Shown piece after piece: positions 1 through 6,084 of a stretch of DNA of 14,125 nucleotides. Positions within the stretch are counted from its first letter, which is position 1, and each line of letters opens with the position of its first letter. The notes below the pieces were generated by a model. That model did not search any database. It was given only the letters and a program-made list of their open reading frames with translations, and was not told where the DNA came from. Source of the stretch: an uncultured Microbacteriaceae bacterium (lineage in GTDB: Bacteria; Actinomycetota; Actinomycetes; Actinomycetales; Microbacteriaceae); contig CALUAU010000047.1 of NCBI GenBank assembly GCA_943914115.1, positions 1 through 14,125 on the forward strand. Reading direction: 5' to 3'. Made by a program: the position numbers and the translations under genes.

Positions 1-18
1 TGGTAACCCAAGACAATC

Positions 19-38
19 ACAGGGACGGCCTTCCCTGT
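19..38. repeat. 7-bp perfect inverted repeat (hairpin)
   Basis: ACAGGGA (19-25) and TCCCTGT (32-38) are exact reverse complements separated by a 6-nt loop. An alternative pairing uses CAC (18-20) with GTG (41-43) and GGAC (23-26) with GTCC (37-40), so two mutually exclusive folds are possible. No T-run follows on either strand. It lies beyond the 3' end of the leftward PAC2 gene and could be part of a termination region for that gene or for an unseen gene to the left. The role is inference only. Confidence 0.4.
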
Positions 39-63
39 CCGTGGTTATCGCCGGAAGTGGTGC

Positions 64-99
64 TGTCCCGGTAGAACCCATTCGCAACCTACCGGGACA
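64..99. repeat. 11-bp perfect inverted repeat, possible bidirectional terminator
   Basis: TGTCCCGGTAG (64-74) and CTACCGGGACA (89-99) are exact reverse complements with a 14-nt loop (75-88). The repeat starts 40 bp beyond the stop codon of the leftward PAC2 gene, where a terminator would be expected. There is no T-tract on either strand, which is common for actinobacterial terminators. The TGT...ACA outer ends also resemble the termini of some insertion sequences, but no transposase is visible in the window. No gene is seen in 1-138. Confidence 0.5.
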
Positions 100-138
100 T
101 AACAACTAGCGCCGCGCTCGCCGTCGCGTAGCACGGCA

Positions 139-1044
139 CTAGTTGCGGTCGTTGATGTCATCCTCGCCGGGCTCTCCGTCTTCGCCGGTGGGATCATCGT
201 TGCGATCATCCGCATCCGTTGAGAGAAACGCCTCAAACTCGGCAGCGATCGCTTCACCACTGGCGGCCTCAGAATCGACCATGTCTCGTGTCTGTTCGAG
301 AAATTGCACGTACTGACCGAGGTCTTCGTCGCGTTCTACCGCCTGCGTCACCCGCAGTTCCCAGGCATCGGCCGCTTCACGCATCGATTCACGATCAAAG
401 TTAAAAAGGAGCAGCTCAGATAACTCTTCGGTGAGTGCCAGCGTGGCTTTTGCCGCGGGAAGGTCGGGGGCCTGCGCATAGTGCGGCACCGAGGCCCACA
501 GTGCGACGCTGCGGATGCCTTCAAGAGCAGCGGCCTCGGTGAATACCGACAGCACCCCGAGCGGGCCCTGATATTTCGAGACTTCAAACGAGTACTGCAG
601 TCGCAGCTCGTCATCGTCACAATAGGAACTCACCTGGATATCGCGGGTGTGCGGAGTGTCAGCGAGCAGCGAACCCACCTGCACGATCGCAGTAATGCCC
701 TCCGTGACACACAAATCGAGCAGCATTTCTACGTAGCTTTGCCACTGCAATGCTGGCTCGTCGCCAATCAACACATAGATGCCGTGGTCATCTTCTGGTC
801 GCGGGCCATAAATCACCGTGTGCGGCCATTCGATGCGGCGCTTACCGTTGGTAATCGACACCCAGGGGCGGGTTGCCGAATAGTCGTAGAAGCGCTCATC
901 ATCGATACCGTCAACAATGTGATCGAGACCGAGGGTCTTGCGCACTTCAACCACCGCGTCTGAGGCGGCGTCTCCCGCGTCGCTCCAGCCACGCATTGCG
1001 CACACTAGCACGCGTTCTCCCTTGAAGAGGCGACCTACCGACAT
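139..1044 (-). CDS. PAC2 (proteasome assembly chaperone) family protein
   Basis: A 301-residue soluble protein of the PAC2 family, found throughout Actinobacteria and named for eukaryotic 20S proteasome assembly chaperones; its bacterial function is not established. Family features seen near the N-terminus are RVLVCAMRGWSDAGDAA, then FYDY..TRPWV, RRIEWP, the QVGSLLADTPHTR segment and SVALWASVPHY. The last ~25 residues are a low-complexity D/E/N/G-rich tail. I chose the ATG at 1044 because AGGAG (1055-1059) lies 10 nt upstream and the protein then begins MSVGRLFKGERVLV, as relatives do. An in-frame GTG at 1119 would add 25 poorly conserved residues. The gene is divergent from the HAD phosphatase gene. 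It usually sits near proteasome genes in actinobacteria, yet none are present here. Confidence 0.88.
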   Translation of the reverse strand: MSVGRLFKGERVLVCAMRGWSDAGDAASDAVVEVRKTLGLDHIVDGIDDERFYDYSATRPWVSITNGKRRIEWPHTVIYGPRPEDDHGIYVLIGDEPALQWQSYVEMLLDLCVTEGITAIVQVGSLLADTPHTRDIQVSSYCDDDELRLQYSFEVSKYQGPLGVLSVFTEAAALEGIRSVALWASVPHYAQAPDLPAAKATLALTEELSELLLFNFDRESMREAADAWELRVTQAVERDEDLGQYVQFLEQTRDMVDSEAASGEAIAAEFEAFLSTDADDRNDDPTGEDGEPGEDDINDRN

Positions 1045-1142
1045 AGTTGAGTTGCTCCTGGAGGTTTTGACTACAGAATCAGATGCGCTGATGCGGGTTT
1101 CGGAACCGTAACCGTTCACGGCTCAGCCCCGGCAGCACAGTA

Positions 1143-1174
1143 TCGACAAGCCTACTTGCAGCTACCCTTACAAT
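1143..1174 (+). promoter_or_regulatory. Putative promoter for leaderless HAD mRNA
   Basis: TACAAT (1169-1174) matches the -10 consensus TATAAT at five of six bases. It ends 8 nt before the GTG start at 1183, so transcription would begin at or within a couple of bases of the start codon. No Shine-Dalgarno sequence lies before that GTG, consistent with a leaderless mRNA. The best -35-like hexamer is TCGACA (1143-1148), but its 20-bp spacing is too long to be convincing. Actinobacterial leaderless promoters often have a weak -35 element. Confidence 0.5.
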
Positions 1175-1182
1175 GACCTCTT

Positions 1183-1884
1183 GTGACGACACGGCCAGAA
1201 TCGAGCGCGAATCATCGCGGTACCGCAACACTCCAGGCGGTGCTTTGGGATATGGACGGCACGCTTATCGATAGCGAGGTGGAGTGGACTCGCGCCCAGT
1301 CGGCGCTGCTCGAAAAGTTCGGGTTGCCGCCGCTGAGCCTCGAGGCCGAGGAACAATTCGTTGGGGTCGCGATTGAACAGGCAGCGCTACGCTTCCAAGA
1401 ACTCGGTGTGCCGCTGTCAACTGTCGATATCGCGCGCGCTATCACCGAGGATGTTGCCGCCCGCGTCGCCGCCGGGGCCAGCTGGCGACCGGGAGTCGCG
1501 CAGTTACTTGCTGAACTGCAAGCGGCACAGATTCCGATGGCTGTGGTCACTAACTCGAGCCGAAGCATCGTCGAGGCCATGCTCACACATCTGCCCGGGC
1601 ACAGTTTTGCATCCATTGTCACTAGCGAACGGGTTGACAACCCCAAACCACATCCCGAGCCCTACCAGCTGGCCGCCGCAGACCTGGGTGTAGCAACCCG
1701 ATTTGCGATCGCAATTGAAGACTCACCGACGGGTGTGACCAGCGCGGTTCGCGCCGGCTGTAACGTGCTGGCAGTTCCCCACGGTGTGAGTGTTCCAGAC
1801 AGTGACCGCTATCACGTGCGACGAACACTTGCCGGTATAGGAATTGCCGAACTTGAGCAGCTGTTGCCCGCTGCGAAGCACTGA
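1183..1884 (+). CDS. HAD-superfamily hydrolase (subfamily IA, beta-phosphoglucomutase-like)
   Basis: A 233-residue cytoplasmic phosphohydrolase, predicted to cleave or transfer a phosphate from a small phosphorylated metabolite through an aspartyl-phosphate; the substrate cannot be read from sequence. All four HAD motifs are visible: motif I DMDGT with nucleophile Asp23 and acid/base Asp25, motif II VTNSS, motif III lysine in NPKPHPEPY, and motif IV IEDSPTG. The segment between motifs I and II is a helical cap, typical of subfamily I. The GTG start has no Shine-Dalgarno but sits just downstream of a good -10 box, suggesting leaderless translation. Two hairpins overlap and follow the stop codon, so the gene is probably transcribed separately from trmI. 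The start is less certain than the function class. Confidence 0.87.
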   Translation: MTTRPESSANHRGTATLQAVLWDMDGTLIDSEVEWTRAQSALLEKFGLPPLSLEAEEQFVGVAIEQAALRFQELGVPLSTVDIARAITEDVAARVAAGASWRPGVAQLLAELQAAQIPMAVVTNSSRSIVEAMLTHLPGHSFASIVTSERVDNPKPHPEPYQLAAADLGVATRFAIAIEDSPTGVTSAVRAGCNVLAVPHGVSVPDSDRYHVRRTLAGIGIAELEQLLPAAKH

Positions 1885-1916
1885 GCTTCGACGACGCACC
1901 GCAGTCTCAACGGTGC
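1874..1916 (+). terminator. Tandem hairpins at the end of the HAD gene
   Basis: There are two perfect 6-bp stems in tandem. CGAAGC (1874-1879) pairs with GCTTCG (1885-1890) around a 5-nt loop that contains the HAD stop codon. GCACCG (1896-1901) pairs with CGGTGC (1911-1916) around a 9-nt loop, and only a short TTG follows. There is no real T-tract, so an intrinsic terminator is inferred from position and structure. It would separate the HAD gene from the trmI operon. Confidence 0.45.
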
Positions 1917-1925
1917 TTGCTCCGG

Positions 1926-1931
1926 TAGTCA
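1926..1931 (+). promoter_or_regulatory. Weak -10-like element before trmI
   Basis: TAGTCA lies 6 nt upstream of the first trmI ATG (1938). The distance fits a leaderless promoter, but the hexamer is a poor match to TATAAT and I see no -35 element. It is proposed because the preceding hairpins imply a separate promoter for the long operon. It is weak evidence on its own. Confidence 0.25.
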
Positions 1932-1937
1932 TAACGA

Positions 1938-3152
1938 ATGAGGAAAATGACCGAGTCTCATCCAGATGAAGCCCTCGCAGGCAGCTTCGATGTGGTCTAC
2001 CCACCCTCGGGGCCGCTGCGCGATGGTGAGCGCGTGCAACTGACCGGTCCGAAGGGCCGAATGAACACCATCTGGCTCACTGCGGGTGAGAATTTTCATT
2101 CAACCAATGGCTCAATCGCACATGACGAACTCATTGGTGCCGCCGATGGCTCGGTAATCACTTCTTCAACCGGCGACAGTTTCTTGGCATTGCGGCCCCT
2201 GCTGGAAGACATCATTTTGTCGATGCCACGCGGCGCCGCAGTGATCTACCCGAAAGACGCCGTGCAGATCCTTGCGCGTGCTGATATCCGGCCCGGATTG
2301 CGAGTGGTTGAAGCCGGTGTCGGTTCGGGCGCCCTCTCACTGTGGCTCCTGCGGGCGCTTGCCGGCCGCGGTGAGTTGCTGAGCTTCGAGCGCCGCGGTG
2401 ATTTTGCGGATGTGGCACACGGCAATGTTGCCAGCTACTTCGGCGGTGCACCCGATAACTGGCAGATTCACCTCGGCGACCTCGGTGAACAACTGCCGAG
2501 GCAGTGTCAGCCCGCGAGCGTTGATCGCATTGTGCTCGATATGCTCGCACCCTGGGAGTGCCTGGATGCAGTCACCGAGGCGCTTGTGCCCGGCGGCGTA
2601 CTCGTGTGTTACGTGGCCACCGCCACCCAGCTCTCGCGCACCGCCGAAGCAATCCGGGCCACCGGTGCATACACCACTCCGAGCGCCGATGAGACGATGG
2701 TTCGCGGCTGGCATCTTGAGGGGCTTGCGGTGCGCCCCGAACATCGGATGGTTGGGCATACCGGCTTTTTGCTCACTGCACGCCGGCTTGCGCCCAACAC
2801 CCAAACTCCGCGACAAGCGCCCCGGGCTAATAAAGCGGTTGGCTCGAGCGCCGATTGGGAAGCATGGACTCCGTCGGATCCAAGCGAGTGGACCGAGCAT
2901 GCGGTGGGCACCCGTACCGTGAGCGACAGGGTGTTGCGCAAGCGCGCCCGAGAAGCGCAGCGGGCCGCCGCCCGGGCAATTGCGGCAGCAGCGATCGCCA
3001 ATGGCGAAAGGCCCTCCGCCGCAAACACAAGTGCTATGACCCAATCGGTGGCTGGCTCGACCTCAACAAGACCTGACACAATGACTAACGCCGCCGTTCA
3101 AACCAGCGGCGAATCCTATGAATCCACCACTGAGAACGGGGACAACCAGTGA
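1938..3152 (+). CDS. trmI: tRNA (adenine-N1-)-methyltransferase TrmI
   Basis: A 404-residue SAM-dependent enzyme that makes 1-methyladenosine at tRNA position 58, acting as a tetramer in the family. The N-terminal small beta domain (~25-85, GERVQLTGPKGR) is followed by the Rossmann methyltransferase domain with SAM motif I VVEAGVGSGAL (123-133), a ribose-binding acidic Glu151 after motif I, the family signature LDMLAPWE (200-207) and MVRGWH (254-259). Residues ~285-404 form an Ala/Arg/Ser/Thr-rich extension with low-complexity character. A second in-frame ATG at 1947 is an alternative start, with AGGA only 2 nt upstream, so the first ATG is preferred, perhaps leaderless. The stop overlaps the next gene by 4 bp. 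In M. tuberculosis the orthologue lies just upstream of mpa, but here no mpa follows. Confidence 0.92.
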   Translation: MRKMTESHPDEALAGSFDVVYPPSGPLRDGERVQLTGPKGRMNTIWLTAGENFHSTNGSIAHDELIGAADGSVITSSTGDSFLALRPLLEDIILSMPRGAAVIYPKDAVQILARADIRPGLRVVEAGVGSGALSLWLLRALAGRGELLSFERRGDFADVAHGNVASYFGGAPDNWQIHLGDLGEQLPRQCQPASVDRIVLDMLAPWECLDAVTEALVPGGVLVCYVATATQLSRTAEAIRATGAYTTPSADETMVRGWHLEGLAVRPEHRMVGHTGFLLTARRLAPNTQTPRQAPRANKAVGSSADWEAWTPSDPSEWTEHAVGTRTVSDRVLRKRAREAQRAAARAIAAAAIANGERPSAANTSAMTQSVAGSTSTRPDTMTNAAVQTSGESYESTTENGDNQ

Positions 3153-4048
3153 CCGGTAGCCCAAATCGTGCTATTCGAACAGCCACAGCGGCAGCCATGG
3201 TGCTCGCCGCTGTGTCGCTGGTGGGATGCTCGCAGATACCAGCGAGTGACAACGCCAGTGCCTGCATCCCCACTGATCGGTTCCCAGTAGAACGAACCGG
3301 GGACGGTTCCGGCCCGGTCATCACCGATAACGGTATCGCCACCTTCACGGTCGACCTCTACGATGACAAAGGCCAGCTCGTTGCCGAAAACCAGGCGGTG
3401 CGCACCGATCCGGCAACCGGCGACCCTGCACCCGTACCGATGGCCGGACTCAACCCGAGTTTGAACGAGATGCTGCGCTGTGCCCAGGCCGGGCAGACCG
3501 TCAACGCCGACATCCCAAACAGTGAGTTCTACGCTGCAGACGCCATTGCTAGCGGCCAGGTTTCGGCTGACGGTTCGCAGCATCTAACCGTGCACGTGTC
3601 GAAGGTCTACCACTCGGCAGCTTCCGGACGTATCGCTCCACAGCGCAATGGCATCCCGGCAGTGGTAAACGCACCCGCCGGCGGACACGGCGTGACCATG
3701 CCGAAAGAGCCGGCACCCATCGACCGGCGCGTCGCCGAAACGATCTCTGGCTATGGCGAGCCGATACAGCAGGATGACCAGGTCGTCGTACAGTTGACGG
3801 CCTACACCTGGGGAACCGGTGAACCGCTGTTCGATAGCTGGAGCAATGTTTCAGAAGCAATGGTGCTTCCAGCCACTCCGGGTCAGGTCTACACGCTCGG
3901 AGATGCAATGGTTGGCCGACGCATTGGCACTCAGCTTGTTGTGGTGGTGCCTGCCGCCACACTTCAAGAAGAAGCAGGCGAAGGTCGCCAGCCACTCGGT
4001 TATGGAGACGCCGTGGTGTTTGTGGTTGATCTGCTCGGAAAGGTATAG
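3149..4048 (+). CDS. Lipoprotein with degenerate FKBP-type peptidyl-prolyl isomerase domains
   Basis: A 299-residue predicted lipoprotein. The signal peptide ends in lipobox LVGC with the lipidated Cys27. Residues ~48-156 look like a highly diverged FKBP-like domain, and ~192-299 are a second one keeping FDS (228-230), LGYG (283-286) and VFVVDLL (290-296). The second domain lacks the usual IPP stretch and has an insertion before LGYG, so isomerase activity is doubtful; a folding or binding role on the outer membrane face is more likely. The GTG start overlaps the trmI stop (GTGA), implying translational coupling. It is paired with a more canonical FKBP lipoprotein immediately downstream. The two genes occupy the place where mpa/dop/pup/pafA are found in proteasome-bearing actinobacteria. 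The tandem-domain reading is by eye. Confidence 0.72.
   Translation: MTGSPNRAIRTATAAAMVLAAVSLVGCSQIPASDNASACIPTDRFPVERTGDGSGPVITDNGIATFTVDLYDDKGQLVAENQAVRTDPATGDPAPVPMAGLNPSLNEMLRCAQAGQTVNADIPNSEFYAADAIASGQVSADGSQHLTVHVSKVYHSAASGRIAPQRNGIPAVVNAPAGGHGVTMPKEPAPIDRRVAETISGYGEPIQQDDQVVVQLTAYTWGTGEPLFDSWSNVSEAMVLPATPGQVYTLGDAMVGRRIGTQLVVVVPAATLQEEAGEGRQPLGYGDAVVFVVDLLGKV
4037..4043 (+). promoter_or_regulatory. Ribosome binding site that fixes a TTG start
   Basis: GGAAAGG lies 9 nt upstream of TTG at 4053, inside the end of the preceding FKBP gene. The TTG directly precedes a well-formed lipoprotein signal peptide. Upstream in-frame starts, such as the ATG at 3819, would bury that signal in the middle of the protein and overlap the previous gene by 230 bp. 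Confidence 0.7.
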
Positions 4049-4052
4049 CGAA

Positions 4053-5033
4053 TTGTCGAAACGGTATTCCGCTCTTCTGCGTCATTTTGGGCGTGTTGTT
4101 ACCGGCTGTGCTGCCGCTGTGCTTGCGCTCACTCTCAGCGCGTGTAGTGGTGCAGATACCGGAGGTGAAGCTAACGGTACCGCCGCAGCGCAGGGCACTC
4201 CCGCCCTTGACTCGGCCACCTTTACGGGCGGTTTCGGTGAAACCCCCGAAATGACCGCGGGTGACTTGACTAAGCTCACCGAACATGTTGAACGCAAGGT
4301 GCTCGTCGAGGGCGATGGTGCGCCGCTGACCGCAGACATGTACCCGGTGCTGAAGGTGGCTACCTTCGATTTTGGTAGCGGCGAGCCCATCGGCGAGTAC
4401 GCCTCGCTGCCGGTGCAGGGCACGCTCAGCGAACTGCAGCTACCGCAGGCGATTCACGCGGGTTTGCTGAACACGCCGTCAGGTTCTCGCATCGCACTAT
4501 TGCCACCGGTGACCGACACCGCACAGAAGCCGGGTGCGCAGCAGACCCCCGTGTACGTTATCGACGTCATCGCAATCGAGAAAAACCAGGCGGCCGATGG
4601 CAAACCGGTTGAGAGCACTATCGATTTCCTTGAAGTCACTGAGGGCGATGACGGTTCACCTCGAGTGAAGATCGCCGCCGATGCCCCCAAACCTGATGAA
4701 CAGCTCATCAGCACTGTGTTGCAGGGGGATGGCCCCGAAATTGGCGCCGGCGATGAGGTCGTGGTGCAGTATCGGGGTGTACTGCTTGACGGCACCGAGT
4801 TCGACTCGAGTTGGTCTCGTGCAGGTGCCCCCACCATGTTTTCGACCGACGGTGTGGTGACCGGATTCGCTGACGCACTCGTGGGGCAGCAGGTCGGGTC
4901 GCGAGTGGTGACTGTATTCCCGCCCGAACTCGGTTACGGTGACCAAGAATCGGGGTCGATCCCGGCCAACTCTCACCTCGTGTTTGTGGTCGATATCCTC
5001 GCGGTTTATCCGAAGACCGCTACCGAGGGATGA
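4053..5033 (+). CDS. FKBP-type peptidyl-prolyl cis-trans isomerase lipoprotein
   Basis: A 326-residue predicted lipoprotein isomerase on the outer face of the membrane, likely assisting folding of exported proteins by turning X-Pro bonds. The TTG start gives a basic n-region, a hydrophobic core and lipobox LSAC with lipidated Cys31. Residues ~80-178 are a degenerate FKBP-like domain. Residues ~212-318 are a canonical one: Tyr240, Phe250-Asp251 in the FDSS motif, GVVTGF (267-272), PPELGYG (290-296) with Tyr295, SIPANS (302-307) and LVFVVDIL (309-316). Phe272 replaces the Trp that commonly floors the active site, a frequent and tolerated change. The gap to the previous gene is 4 bp and to pafB 16 bp. 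The Lnt encoded at the end of the same operon could N-acylate it. Confidence 0.87.
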   Translation: MSKRYSALLRHFGRVVTGCAAAVLALTLSACSGADTGGEANGTAAAQGTPALDSATFTGGFGETPEMTAGDLTKLTEHVERKVLVEGDGAPLTADMYPVLKVATFDFGSGEPIGEYASLPVQGTLSELQLPQAIHAGLLNTPSGSRIALLPPVTDTAQKPGAQQTPVYVIDVIAIEKNQAADGKPVESTIDFLEVTEGDDGSPRVKIAADAPKPDEQLISTVLQGDGPEIGAGDEVVVQYRGVLLDGTEFDSSWSRAGAPTMFSTDGVVTGFADALVGQQVGSRVVTVFPPELGYGDQESGSIPANSHLVFVVDILAVYPKTATEG

Positions 5034-5049
5034 TGAGCGTGGGGCGGTA

Positions 5050-6084
5050 ATGTCAGACGCGGTCGCGCCAAGCAGTCAGCGACATCTGCGCCTACTGATG
5101 TTGCTCAGCGGTGCCGCAACACCGCTGAGCAGCGAGGAGATATTTAATGCGGTTGCGGGCTATCGTGCGGAAGCGGGTAAGCCGGCGGTTAGTGCGGATG
5201 CGCTCGAAAAACGGTTTGCACGCGACCGTGAATCGCTCGCAGCGCTTGGCTTTCCGGTGGTTACGGTGGTTGATCCCCAGGCTCCGGGCGACCGGGCCCG
5301 GTGGCGTTTCTGCCTCGACCGTGAGTCGGTCACCGCTCAGGGTGAGGCGGCTTCACAAGACCCGCTGACCATTACCGCCGAACAGCTGCTGCTACTTGAT
5401 GCGGCCTCACGAATCTGGCAAGAAGCGGGAGTCGCGGCCGATGCACGTCGCGCCTACCTGAAGCTACTCGCCAGCAGCGGTGATAGCGATCCAGCAGTAT
5501 CGCAGCTGCCCCAAATCACCCATGTGCGACGCACCGGGGGTTCGTTCACGGCGCTGCGCGATTCGATCGCACAACGCCAAGATGTGCGGTTTCACTACGC
5601 AAAACCCGGCGCCACGCACGCAGAAGTACGTTTGGTTGCACCCCTGCAGCTGGTGCAGGTAGAGGGCCACTGGCTGTGCAATTGCTACGACTATCTGCGT
5701 CGCAGCGAACGCAACTTTCTGCTGCGTCGCATCGTCGGCGACGTCGAAGTGACCCGACCCCGACAAACCACTCACGAAGCAACTACCGATCTTGCTGCCG
5801 AGCTGCGTGCCCTGGGGGAGCGCCAGGCCGTGACAATCACGGTCGCTGATGGGTCGCGAGCTCAGCAATCGCTGCAACGACGGGCTCTCGAAGTGGCCGA
5901 GCATCCTGCTGGTGTCGTGCTTCGCGTCCCGAGCTGGGATCACGAGTTGCTCGCTGATGAGTTAGCCGCACTTGCCGCGGATATTCGGTTGATTGAGCCC
6001 GGGTCGCTGCGTGACCGGGTGCGGTCACGACTTATGCGTGTTCTACAAACCCACAGCGACGGAGACGACAGTGGCGAAGTTTGA
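5050..6084 (+). CDS. pafB: WYL-domain transcriptional regulator PafB
   Basis: A 344-residue subunit of PafBC. In mycobacteria, PafBC activates the RecA/LexA-independent DNA-damage response by reshaping promoter recognition by RNA polymerase. The N-terminus is a winged-helix region: RHLRLLMLLS (11-20), then SSEEIFNAVAGY (27-38), and DALEKRFARDRESLAALGFP (50-69), the usual pattern for this family. The WYL domain spans ~160-245; the signature here is W208-L-C and is followed by RNFLLRRI (221-228). A C-terminal WCX-like extension ends the protein. ATG 5050 is used because GTGGGG lies just upstream and it matches the family N-terminus. PafC starts 14 bp before this gene ends. The name comes from 'proteasome accessory factor', but the family does not need the proteasome for its regulatory role. 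Confidence 0.87.
   Translation: MSDAVAPSSQRHLRLLMLLSGAATPLSSEEIFNAVAGYRAEAGKPAVSADALEKRFARDRESLAALGFPVVTVVDPQAPGDRARWRFCLDRESVTAQGEAASQDPLTITAEQLLLLDAASRIWQEAGVAADARRAYLKLLASSGDSDPAVSQLPQITHVRRTGGSFTALRDSIAQRQDVRFHYAKPGATHAEVRLVAPLQLVQVEGHWLCNCYDYLRRSERNFLLRRIVGDVEVTRPRQTTHEATTDLAAELRALGERQAVTITVADGSRAQQSLQRRALEVAEHPAGVVLRVPSWDHELLADELAALAADIRLIEPGSLRDRVRSRLMRVLQTHSDGDDSGEV

Noticed and set aside
481..963. 160-residue open frame on the plus strand inside the PAC2 gene
   Set aside because: It is antisense to a well-supported gene, has no recognisable domain or ribosome binding site, and such shadows are common in GC-rich DNA.
2337..3044. 235-residue minus-strand open frame antisense to trmI
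   Set aside because: Low-complexity Gly/Ala/Arg translation without any family motif; trmI on the other strand is unambiguous.
3819..4052. Upstream ATG start for the second FKBP lipoprotein
   Set aside because: It would place the lipoprotein signal peptide about 80 residues into the protein and overlap the previous gene by 230 bp; TTG 4053 has a good ribosome binding site.
3549..4286. 245-residue minus-strand open frame across the FKBP genes
   Set aside because: It spans two real genes, is Arg/Ser-rich, and has no recognisable features.
4939..5049. Extended N-terminus for PafB
   Set aside because: The added 37 residues overlap the FKBP gene in another frame and are Arg/Ser-rich with no family similarity.
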